A stretch of 5,668 nt of DNA from UBA9732 sp003456855 (GTDB taxonomy: Bacteria > Spirochaetota > Spirochaetia > Sphaerochaetales > Sphaerochaetaceae): NCBI GenBank assembly GCA_946626785.1, contig CAMOUY010000121.1, positions 1 to 5,668 of the forward strand. The letters run 5' to 3'. The notes under the pieces are model-generated. The model had not been told where the DNA came from, ran no database searches, and saw only the letters and a list, made by a program, of their open reading frames with translations. Of the stretch, positions 1 to 5,668 are shown one piece after another; position 1 is the stretch's first letter, and the number at the start of each line of letters is the position of its first letter. The translations under genes and the position numbers were made by a program.

Positions 1-51
1 TCAGCCGCTTCCTCCACTGCCAACCTGAAGACCTGCTGGAGCTGTGATAAT

Positions 52-80
52 AAAAAAACGTGCAGGCCGAAACCTGCACT
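52..80 (-). terminator. Intrinsic terminator at the end of the operon
   Basis: On the minus strand a perfect 7-bp GC-rich stem, GTGCAGG/CCTGCAC (79-73 and 66-60), with a 6-base loop TTTCGG, is followed by one base and then seven Ts (58-52). It lies 24 bases after the stop codon of the barrel protein. The plus-strand reading has no T-tract after the hairpin, so it acts in one direction only. Confidence 0.93.
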
Positions 81-103
81 TACAAACTCATTGATCTAAA
101 ATC

Positions 104-1240
104 CTAAATCTCAAACATGTATCCAGCAGTTACACCAATGTACTTTCTGTACATTACCGAACTTACACCACCAAGGATATCCCCAGTGGCCTTAACCACT
201 GTGAGATCATAGCAGAATCTTCCGTCAAGAACGAATTTTCCAGGACCAAGATTTATTCCTACATCAAAGCCTGCAACAGCGCCATAGCCGATTCCAACAC
301 CCTTGAGCGATGCACCCACATCCATATTCTCGGCGTCGAAATCGATGCTCAAATTCATTGCACTTACAGGCAGAGAGATGTATGCACCTGCGAATACGTC
401 AACGGAAATTGGATTCTGTATAAAGTTCCACGACAGAAGCATAGGAATCTCAACGCTTGAGTATCTCACAACTGTATCTGTTATGTACTGAATCTCATTG
501 TCATCATCATCTTTGAAAACCACAACCATGTCATTGATGTCGATTCCATTGTCTTTGATATAGGAGACCTCAGCCTGAATCTTGACTGTATCCAGAACCT
601 TATAGGCAAAAGCAAATGTTCCAATGATTGAAATCGGAGACTTCTCTGCAGGTCTCACATTGGTTCCAACCATATCCTCATGAGCTTTGTTCATCTCGAT
701 TGCAACACCACCTCTTGCACCTACAGCAAGTTTCTGGCTTCCGATGTTGGCAGTATCACCCTTGAGGATGTTTCTCAGATTCTGGTCATATTTGATGTCA
801 AAGCTGATATGCCTCTTGGCCAAAGAAGACTCGACATCAACAAGAGAGAGTTCGACTCTGTATGAGCTGACCATGTTGGTGGCAGTACCTGAGATTATCA
901 TTTGGGCACCGACCATGTGACCTATGGATGCTGCATACTTGTCATCAACAAGACCACTGGTCTGGAACTCAAGCTCAGCAACGATCTTGTCGACATCTCT
1001 ACGATTAACGACAACACAATCGCTGTTGATCAGACCCTCCTCAACATCTGCAATAAAGCGAGCTGAGAATGATTCCGAATCAGACTCCAGACCAACAAAA
1101 GCAACAGATGTCTTGGTTCCCAGTAGAGAGCTGAAAAGCGATACTGTCTGGTCCACACATTCCTGATAGGAGCCGGAGCTTGCAGCAAATGCTGTAAAGC
1201 AGACAGCGATAAGAATCAGAACTGACAAAATTCTCTTCAT
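104..1240 (-). CDS. CsgG/LpoB-like periplasmic domain fused to a C-terminal outer-membrane beta-barrel
   Basis: The 378-aa product has a type I signal peptide (KR, hydrophobic residues 4-18, likely cut AFA|AS after residue 19). Residues about 40-155 carry CsgG/LpoB-fold hallmarks: a first strand SVAFVGLES, the VVVNRRDVDKIVAELEFQ helix entry (76-93), SIGHMVGAQMIISGTA (105-120) and YRVELSLVDVESS (127-139). Residues about 168-378 alternate short amphipathic strands with Gly and aromatic turns (SVEIPMLLSW 262-271, DVFAGAYISL, GYGAVAGFDVGINLG, FVLDGRF) and end in YIGVTAGYMFEI. That fits a small outer-membrane barrel of about 8-10 strands, like the OMP_b-brl/PorT-type families. Unlike CsgG and LpoB it lacks a lipid-anchor Cys, so the barrel would replace the lipid anchor. 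It is the last gene of the lipoprotein operon. An anchoring or assembly role is inferred; no pathway can be named. Confidence 0.8.
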   Translation of the reverse strand: MKRILSVLILIAVCFTAFAASSGSYQECVDQTVSLFSSLLGTKTSVAFVGLESDSESFSARFIADVEEGLINSDCVVVNRRDVDKIVAELEFQTSGLVDDKYAASIGHMVGAQMIISGTATNMVSSYRVELSLVDVESSLAKRHISFDIKYDQNLRNILKGDTANIGSQKLAVGARGGVAIEMNKAHEDMVGTNVRPAEKSPISIIGTFAFAYKVLDTVKIQAEVSYIKDNGIDINDMVVVFKDDDDNEIQYITDTVVRYSSVEIPMLLSWNFIQNPISVDVFAGAYISLPVSAMNLSIDFDAENMDVGASLKGVGIGYGAVAGFDVGINLGPGKFVLDGRFCYDLTVVKATGDILGGVSSVMYRKYIGVTAGYMFEI

Positions 1241-1245
1241 ATTCC

Positions 1246-1251
1246 CCTCCT
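1246..1251 (-). promoter_or_regulatory. AGGAGG ribosome binding site overlapping the upstream stop codon
   Basis: The minus strand reads TAGGAGGGGAATATG. The last two bases of the TAG stop of the 326-aa lipoprotein are the first two of AGGAGG, which sits 5 bases before the ATG at 1240. The arrangement supports both the chosen start and coupled translation of the two genes. Confidence 0.85.
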
Positions 1252-2230
1252 ACAAGCTGAACCTTGCAGCCAGCTCGGAACCCAGTTTCTCCTCGATTTC
1301 GGAGACCATGCCCTTCACTGCTCTGGTCTTTGCCCCTTCATAGCTCTGGTGTCCTTCCTTTCCGTTCAGCGACATGACGAAAATGACCTGATTGCCTGCA
1401 AGGTCCATGACAGAGATATCAGTGTTGTACTCTTCAAAAACGAAAGAGCTTGCAACACCGGTTCCCTGACTCTCCTGCCAGTTGATTGTCACTGTTGCAA
1501 CGCTTGTAGGTTCGACATCGCCCTTTGCAATGGCGACACCATCGCTGGTGAAGATACGGGAAACAGATGACAAGACACTTCCAGAATCATCACCTGTCAC
1601 AACTACAGAGAGTACAATGGCACGTCTTGCCTGATCGATCAGAGAATATGCTGAGGCCAAACTATAGAAATCATGTTCCTCCCCTGTTAGATAATTGTAC
1701 ATGACAGTCTGGGTGTTGCACTTCTCGCCAAGCTTTGCAAGGCTAACAGCATCCTCCAATCCTTTGAATGTGCCAATTTCTGATGGAACAATAGCCTCTA
1801 AAGCCATTATTGTCTCCATTCCCTGCTCTATCTGTGCAAGATAGTACTCTGAAGTGGTCTTCCTCTCCATCACAACCGTCACAGCACACTCATCCTTCCC
1901 CTTAACGCGTTCAATCACCTGGACACCATAAAGGTTGTCTGCAGTGACACTGACATTGGAGACGTTTGTGAAGTATTCTCCATAGGATCTGGACTCGTTG
2001 CCATGTTCGTCAATTGCATAGGTATCCAACAATGACCTCGTAGAGTCTGTGGATATTGACAACCCAAAGAGCGAGGCCAAAGCCGTCTTTGCCTTGAGCT
2101 CGGCCTCCTCCATGGTTGCACCATAGCCTGTAGCGCGCACATAGTCTGCCTCAGGATACTGTGCTCCCTTAGTCGCACAGGAGACTAGAAGCAGCAATGC
2201 AGCCAGAACAATGAAAAGGGTTCTTCTCAT
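1250..2230 (-). CDS. Second, larger LPP20-like lipoprotein
   Basis: The 326-aa product has a type II signal peptide: an RR n-region, a hydrophobic run at residues 5-16, and a clean LVSC lipobox with Cys18. Just after it, residues 30-60 repeat the LPP20 pattern of a beta strand, a glycine turn (ATGYGAT) and an Ala-rich helix (EEAELKAKTALASLFGLSIS). The RPDW entry motif is replaced by PEADYV. A strand-rich segment (about 95-125: VSVTADNL, VQVIERV, CAVTVVMER) completes a domain like that of its upstream neighbour. Residues about 130-326 are longer than a usual LPP20 protein and contain helices (including a SLIDQARRAIVLS stretch) and later beta strands that I do not recognise. The start is 7 bases after the previous stop and has only a weak GAG-type ribosome site, suggesting translational coupling. 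It may partner the other lipoprotein or the barrel protein. Confidence 0.82.
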   Translation of the reverse strand: MRRTLFIVLAALLLLVSCATKGAQYPEADYVRATGYGATMEEAELKAKTALASLFGLSISTDSTRSLLDTYAIDEHGNESRSYGEYFTNVSNVSVTADNLYGVQVIERVKGKDECAVTVVMERKTTSEYYLAQIEQGMETIMALEAIVPSEIGTFKGLEDAVSLAKLGEKCNTQTVMYNYLTGEEHDFYSLASAYSLIDQARRAIVLSVVVTGDDSGSVLSSVSRIFTSDGVAIAKGDVEPTSVATVTINWQESQGTGVASSFVFEEYNTDISVMDLAGNQVIFVMSLNGKEGHQSYEGAKTRAVKGMVSEIEEKLGSELAARFSL

Positions 2231-2237
2231 GTTTCAA

Positions 2238-2834
2238 TCACTCTGCTTCAGGGAAATACTGATCAAGAGCAGCATTGAGCTTTGTCAGAACTGCATCAAC
2301 ATCAGTTGTCTGTGCAAACAGTGTTGTGTCAGCACAAGTTGAAGCAATTGCAGCCTCAATCTGAGCCTTTACGTTCTTGACCTTTACACTCTTGAGAACC
2401 CAAACGCCACCTTCAGCATCTTCCCAGTAGTCAATTTCAGTCAAACCGGAGATAACAGCCTTTCCAGCCTCAGTTGCAGTGATGACGAATTTTTCAAGGT
2501 AAGTCTCATTGGTGTCAACGATATTATCCTCGATGTATCTGTCACGCACAGACTCAACTGTGGTTGAGATCCACAGAGCAAGCTCTGCGTCGGCATTGAG
2601 AGATGCTTTTGACTTTGCGACCTCAAATGTCATTCCAGTGCCATAACCTGATGCGAAATGCTCTTTCTTTGTTGACTGGTCATAAATGACCCAGTCTGGT
2701 CTCTTGATGCCGTTCTTGCCGACAACACCCTTGTTCTGAGACAAGGCAACACCATGGTTCTTTGTGCTTGAACAAGACACGAATACCATTGAGAGTACGA
2801 TTACACTCAAAAGAACAATAGCAATTTTCTTCAT
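2238..2834 (-). CDS. LPP20-family outer-membrane-type lipoprotein
   Basis: The 198-aa product begins with a lipoprotein signal peptide: a KK n-region, a hydrophobic core at residues 4-19, and a lipobox-like FVSC with Cys21. The bulky Phe at -3 is a relaxed lipobox of the kind tolerated in spirochaetes. Mature residues 22-44 look like a flexible Ser/Gly/Lys linker. The LPP20 domain follows, with the RPDW entry motif (45-48), the SGYGTG glycine turn (62-67) and a long helix with regularly spaced Ala (A73, A77, A81, A83, A86) leading to TTVESV. A beta-rich segment (about 120-155, including WVLKSVKVKN) and a C-terminal helix end the protein. It should be anchored by lipid in the outer membrane; whether it faces the periplasm or the surface cannot be read. 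LPP20 relatives include Helicobacter Lpp20 and flagellar FlgP. It is first in the three-gene operon. The family call is firm and the specific role unknown. Confidence 0.85.
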   Translation of the reverse strand: MKKIAIVLLSVIVLSMVFVSCSSTKNHGVALSQNKGVVGKNGIKRPDWVIYDQSTKKEHFASGYGTGMTFEVAKSKASLNADAELALWISTTVESVRDRYIEDNIVDTNETYLEKFVITATEAGKAVISGLTEIDYWEDAEGGVWVLKSVKVKNVKAQIEAAIASTCADTTLFAQTTDVDAVLTKLNAALDQYFPEAE

Positions 2835-2840
2835 TTTTTA

Positions 2841-2848
2841 TCTCCTTT
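2841..2848 (-). promoter_or_regulatory. Strong ribosome binding site for the 198-aa lipoprotein
   Basis: The minus strand reads AAAGGAGA, with GGAG placed 7 bases before the ATG at 2834. It fixes the start codon, which also agrees with the signal peptide beginning MKKIA. Confidence 0.85.
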
Positions 2849-2863
2849 GATTTTACAAATCAA
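2847..2863. repeat. 17-base perfect inverted repeat (7-base arms, 3-base centre)
   Basis: On the minus strand it reads TTGATTT-GTA-AAATCAA. It overlaps the last base of the candidate TATAAT box and the first two bases of the Shine-Dalgarno tract (2841-2848), so it covers the expected transcription start. It is AT-rich, so as RNA it would form only a weak hairpin, and it has no U-tract, so it is not a terminator. It could be an operator for a dimeric regulator or a small structure near the ribosome site. The symmetry is seen directly; the function is inferred. Confidence 0.45.
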
Positions 2864-2868
2864 TTATA
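2863..2868 (-). promoter_or_regulatory. Candidate sigma-70 -10 box for the LPP20 operon
   Basis: A perfect TATAAT lies 28 bases upstream of the first lipoprotein start, in the 39-base gap after the surface-protein stop. This spacing would give a short leader of roughly 20 bases. No good -35 match is seen 16-18 bases upstream; the candidates there (GACTTA, GGACTT, CGGACT) are poor. The promoter is therefore plausible but weakly supported, and the AT-rich gap could contain the hexamer by chance. Read-through from the surface-protein gene is the alternative, since no terminator is visible between them. Confidence 0.45.
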
Positions 2869-2873
2869 GATCA

Positions 2874-5668
2874 TCATTCCGGAATAAGTCCGTTCTGTTT
2901 GACATACTGCACATAATCCCAAAGCTCCTGCTCTGAACGATCCGTGGCACTGATTCTAAGCTCATCAATATAGACGTTATCATCCATGCTGACATGAATC
3001 CTTGTCATCTTGATCGGTGAGACAAAGTCATCATTTGTCTTATACATCAGAATACCATCAACATACATCTTTATGCAGTTACTATCTGAGACATATGCAT
3101 AATGGTGCCATTCTGCACGATTCGTTCTACTTGTCCGAGCTTCAGAATACCAAGAGGAGCTCGTTTCTCCTTCCATGTTTGTATAGTAGAAGTAGCCATC
3201 AATATATGAATTATCATAAGTGCTACTCTTATATACATTCGAATAAACAAGATCATTAAGCTCAATATGTATGTTCGATCCAGAAGAAGATGATTCATTC
3301 TTCGACCAGAATTCCAAGGTCCATTTGGAATTACTGAATGTTAGCCCTCCATTCATATCGACATAATATTTAGCAGCATTCTCTCCTCCTATACCCGTTG
3401 TGGTCTTTTGGACCTCTCCAAATGCTTTGTTTCTGACAGTCTCCATTGCAATACCAGTATCAAAACTCCAGAGGAATCTTGTCTTTGTATCTCTTATTAG
3501 AGTTCCATTTTCATTCCAAGATGTGTTCAAACCATATGGAATAGTACTGGATGTCTTTTCAACTGTAATCTCAACTGGTTCTGATTCAACAACATCACCT
3601 GCTTGTGACTTTGCCACAACCTTCACAGAATGAGTTCCAGATGGAAGTTCAGACATCTCTATTGTCCTTGACTCACTACGACTACCATATCCGGTACTAG
3701 TACAATTATAATTCCACCAGTACAACTCTGTACTATCATCAATAACCAATGCCATATCACGCATCCAGTCAATACAACTCATTGAAGCTGAAAGTGTGTA
3801 TGATGTTGTATTATCTGCAACACCAGCCGAAACGGTAGGCAACGTCTTATTGATTACGACAGGAATACTCTCAATAGTTGTATTTCCAGCAAAATCAGAG
3901 ACAACAATCACAAGATCATATGTTCCATTCTTATAGTAAGGGACTCGGAATTTAACGTTGGCATCAATATCCTCGTTGCCTTCATAATAAGTGTCCTCAG
4001 AATAAGTGTAGATATTATAATCTCCAAGCGTGATGTCAACTGTCTTCACACCCTTGTCTGCATGGAACTTCGGATTCAAGGAAACCACAGCAAAATCTGT
4101 AAATTCCTGATTCTCTGAAACTTCCAGATTACTTATTGTAGGATTCGAATCCGCTCCGGATACAGAGAATGAAATTCCTTCAGCCCTTGTTACATTACCA
4201 ACGGAATCCTCAAGCTCTATATAAAGCTCATGATCTCCGCCTCTAAGATACCTTGAATCTATAGTGTAATTTAGAGTTCTGACTGCAGTCCCATCCTCAG
4301 TAAAGTCTTCAGATATCATTGTGAAATCGTCTGATATTATTCTGACGGATCTCAAGTATTTGGCATTTGCCAATGTAGCAGTAATATCAAGAGACTCTCC
4401 ATCGGCAAGTGTAGTGTTGCTCAATGTCGAATCTGTGACTGTTGGAACAGGTCTATCAACCATAAAGTTAATAGAATATGAATTAGAATCTCCAACTCTA
4501 TCGGTTACCTCAAGCCTTATTTCATGATTGCCATTGACAAGAGTTGCTGGTTCGACCATGTTATAGTTTCTTTCAATTCTATTTCCATTCCACTCCCATC
4601 CACCTTGATCCTTCATTGTTCCATCTAAATACCACTTCCAATAAATTGAGTCTGTGTTTTCACAATAATTATGCAAAGTAAATCCAAATGGAATAGAATT
4701 ATCATTAGTGATTACCTGGCCTTCTGTAATGCTGAAGTCACTTGCAGACGGAGCATTGTAACCAACCTTCAATGATTTGAAAGCAGATTCATTTCCACTG
4801 GCATCTCTAATTTGAGCAAATACTTCTACATAACCATCTTTGTTTACAATAATGTCATTAGAAGGGATCAAGCATGAACCATTATAGGTCTGCCATTCAG
4901 CCGACTTCAATTCATTGTATGTCTGAGCAATTCGATATTCACTGATTGCTCCTCCTGTTATCAATTCTAATTCAATCTCAATATCAGATCCAACCTTAAC
5001 CTCATTTACACCATTCACCTGCTGGACAAGTGAAATATTATAGTCAGCGAAGTTCTCACCCTGGTATCCCGCGAATGCCCACGGTTCGGTAACGAAACCT
5101 GTCCAGTCCACAATTGAGTAGTTAGCATTGTCATAGCCGTCAGAGATGAACGACGCGTTGTTTCCGGCGCTTCTGCTGGCTCTAGTCAACTCTGTCGTAT
5201 TGGCTGCTCCCCAGTAGTTGTTCGTGAAGTCATAGCTCGTCCTTGAGCTGTAACTGGAGTTCACACTTATCTGTGGATTGCCACTGAGCCCTGATATATT
5301 GCTGAACTGCATGCCGGACATACCATTGTGATCCAAACATGTCTGACTGTTGATTCCTGATATGGTATTGTATCGCATATTATAGCAATAACCGAATCTC
5401 AAACTTCCATTATTCTCAATGGTATTGAACTCGAACTGGGCGCTGTTTGTTTCAAGCCATACATAGTAATATCCGCTGATTTTATTGTTAACAATTTTGG
5501 TATTGTTACCATTGTAGCAATAGAATCCATAGTCGCCATAGTTGGCCACGGATGCTCCGTCGAAGGTATTGTTGAACACAAATCTTGAATCATCAAGATA
5601 TGCCCTTCCATGTATCTCACTGCCTACAACCACACCTCTGAAGTTGTTGTTATTGCTTCCAAGTGCAT
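2874..5668 (-). CDS. Large surface/secreted protein, C-terminal part: beta-helix, Ig-like repeats, LamG domain (5' end outside window)
   Basis: The frame stays open to the window edge, so the gene is truncated at its 5' end. The GTG at 5633 is an internal Val, because in-frame codons continue upstream (ALGSNNNNFRG). Numbering from that codon, residues 1-185 form a parallel beta-helix with short repeating coils (FVFNNTF, KIVNNKI, FEFNTI, MRYNTI) and a closing NNYWG motif (138-142) typical of pectate-lyase-like/NosD-type helices. Residues about 197-692 hold roughly five Ig-like domains. Residues about 700-897 form a LamG/concanavalin-A-like domain with the family hallmarks WTLEFWSK, EWHHYAYV, KMYVDG and VYIDELRIS. 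The protein ends about 20 residues later with no LPXTG, barrel or visible sorting domain, and the gene closes with tandem TGA codons. Such architectures are usually extracellular adhesins or glycan-binding proteins; that role is inferred. No catalytic residues were recognised. The signal peptide must lie outside the window. Confidence 0.9.
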   Translation of the reverse strand, partial: ALGSNNNNFRGVVVGSEIHGRAYLDDSRFVFNNTFDGASVANYGDYGFYCYNGNNTKIVNNKISGYYYVWLETNSAQFEFNTIENNGSLRFGYCYNMRYNTISGINSQTCLDHNGMSGMQFSNISGLSGNPQISVNSSYSSRTSYDFTNNYWGAANTTELTRASRSAGNNASFISDGYDNANYSIVDWTGFVTEPWAFAGYQGENFADYNISLVQQVNGVNEVKVGSDIEIELELITGGAISEYRIAQTYNELKSAEWQTYNGSCLIPSNDIIVNKDGYVEVFAQIRDASGNESAFKSLKVGYNAPSASDFSITEGQVITNDNSIPFGFTLHNYCENTDSIYWKWYLDGTMKDQGGWEWNGNRIERNYNMVEPATLVNGNHEIRLEVTDRVGDSNSYSINFMVDRPVPTVTDSTLSNTTLADGESLDITATLANAKYLRSVRIISDDFTMISEDFTEDGTAVRTLNYTIDSRYLRGGDHELYIELEDSVGNVTRAEGISFSVSGADSNPTISNLEVSENQEFTDFAVVSLNPKFHADKGVKTVDITLGDYNIYTYSEDTYYEGNEDIDANVKFRVPYYKNGTYDLVIVVSDFAGNTTIESIPVVINKTLPTVSAGVADNTTSYTLSASMSCIDWMRDMALVIDDSTELYWWNYNCTSTGYGSRSESRTIEMSELPSGTHSVKVVAKSQAGDVVESEPVEITVEKTSSTIPYGLNTSWNENGTLIRDTKTRFLWSFDTGIAMETVRNKAFGEVQKTTTGIGGENAAKYYVDMNGGLTFSNSKWTLEFWSKNESSSSGSNIHIELNDLVYSNVYKSSTYDNSYIDGYFYYTNMEGETSSSWYSEARTSRTNRAEWHHYAYVSDSNCIKMYVDGILMYKTNDDFVSPIKMTRIHVSMDDNVYIDELRISATDRSEQELWDYVQYVKQNGLIPE
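3558..5045 (-). repeat. About five tandem Ig-like domains encoded within the large surface protein
   Basis: Five segments of about 95-105 residues each end in a related beta-strand pair. Numbering from the GTG at 5633 these are VFAQIRDASGNES (271-283), IRLEVTDRVGDSNS (372-385), LYIELEDSVGNVT (470-482), LVIVVSDFAGNTT (574-586) and VKVVAKSQAGDVV (670-682). Alternating hydrophobic residues followed by D-x-x-G-N is the usual F-G strand signature of bacterial Ig-like and cadherin-like domains. The copies are diverged in both protein and DNA, so this is an old protein-level repeat and not a recent DNA duplication. The last copy has lost the Asp (KSQAGD). Such arrays commonly act as a stalk that holds the terminal domains away from the cell surface. 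Domain boundaries are approximate. Confidence 0.65.

Noticed and set aside
1..51. Possible end of a convergent plus-strand gene (a frame ending EDLLEL and TGA at 45-47) or of some other reading frame
   Set aside because: Only about 14 codons are visible, more than one plus-strand frame gives a plausible tail, and no terminator faces that way. It cannot be decided from this window.
303..1166. Plus-strand open frames opposite the CsgG-barrel gene
   Set aside because: They are short, lack ribosome sites and recognisable domains, and lie wholly opposite a gene with clear signal peptide and domain motifs.
1199..1201. Cys14 of the CsgG-barrel protein as a lipoprotein cysteine
   Set aside because: The preceding residues are IAV, and Val at -1 does not fit a lipobox. 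A normal signal peptidase I site (AFA) lies five residues later.
2835..2873. Terminator between the surface-protein gene and the lipoprotein operon
   Set aside because: The only inverted repeat is AT-rich and is followed by the ribosome binding site and not by a T-tract.
3017..4527. Plus- and minus-strand short frames inside the surface-protein gene
   Set aside because: None has a start signal or protein-like composition, and the main frame here carries continuous Ig-like and LamG motifs.
5631..5633. GTG as start of the large surface protein
   Set aside because: In-frame sense codons continue upstream to the window edge, there is no convincing ribosome site, no signal peptide follows, and the beta-helix pattern is already under way.
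5666..5668. ATG on the minus strand at the very end of the window
   Set aside because: It is out of frame with the surface-protein gene (the in-frame codon there is GCA at 5666-5664), so it cannot be its start.

Overview
All recognisable genes in this window lie on the minus strand and are read from high to low coordinates. The likely source is a Gram-negative, outer-membrane-bearing bacterium, most plausibly a spirochaete (Treponema/Sphaerochaeta-like, host-associated or anaerobic). The evidence is two lipoproteins with spirochaete-style lipoboxes, a secreted CsgG/LpoB-fold protein of a type common in treponemes, a predicted outer-membrane barrel, and strong AGGAGG-type ribosome binding sites, which argue against Bacteroidetes. 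There is no rRNA or marker gene, so this assignment is inference.

Region 5668-2874 is the 3' part of one very large secreted or surface protein gene whose 5' end lies outside the window. In order it encodes an Asn/Tyr-rich parallel beta-helix, about five Ig-like (cadherin/Big-like) repeats and a C-terminal LamG/concanavalin-A-like domain. It looks like an adhesin or glycan-binding surface protein. Base composition drops from about 50% to about 37% GC where the beta-helix ends and the Ig repeats begin.

Region 2873-2835 is a 39-base gap with a perfect TATAAT box, a 17-base inverted repeat and a strong Shine-Dalgarno sequence. It probably starts a three-gene operon.

Region 2834-104 is that operon: an LPP20-type lipoprotein (198 aa), a second larger LPP20-like lipoprotein (326 aa, 7-base gap), and a 378-aa secreted protein that joins a CsgG/LpoB-like periplasmic domain to a C-terminal outer-membrane beta-barrel (9-base gap, with its ribosome binding site overlapping the previous stop). 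A strong intrinsic terminator at 80-52 closes the unit. Together the three products look like an outer-membrane-associated complex. The combination recalls the FlgO/FlgP/FlgT and CsgG/LpoB families of envelope proteins, but no function can be assigned from sequence alone.

Region 1-51, beyond the terminator, is too short to assign. No RNA gene, mobile element or CRISPR array was seen.
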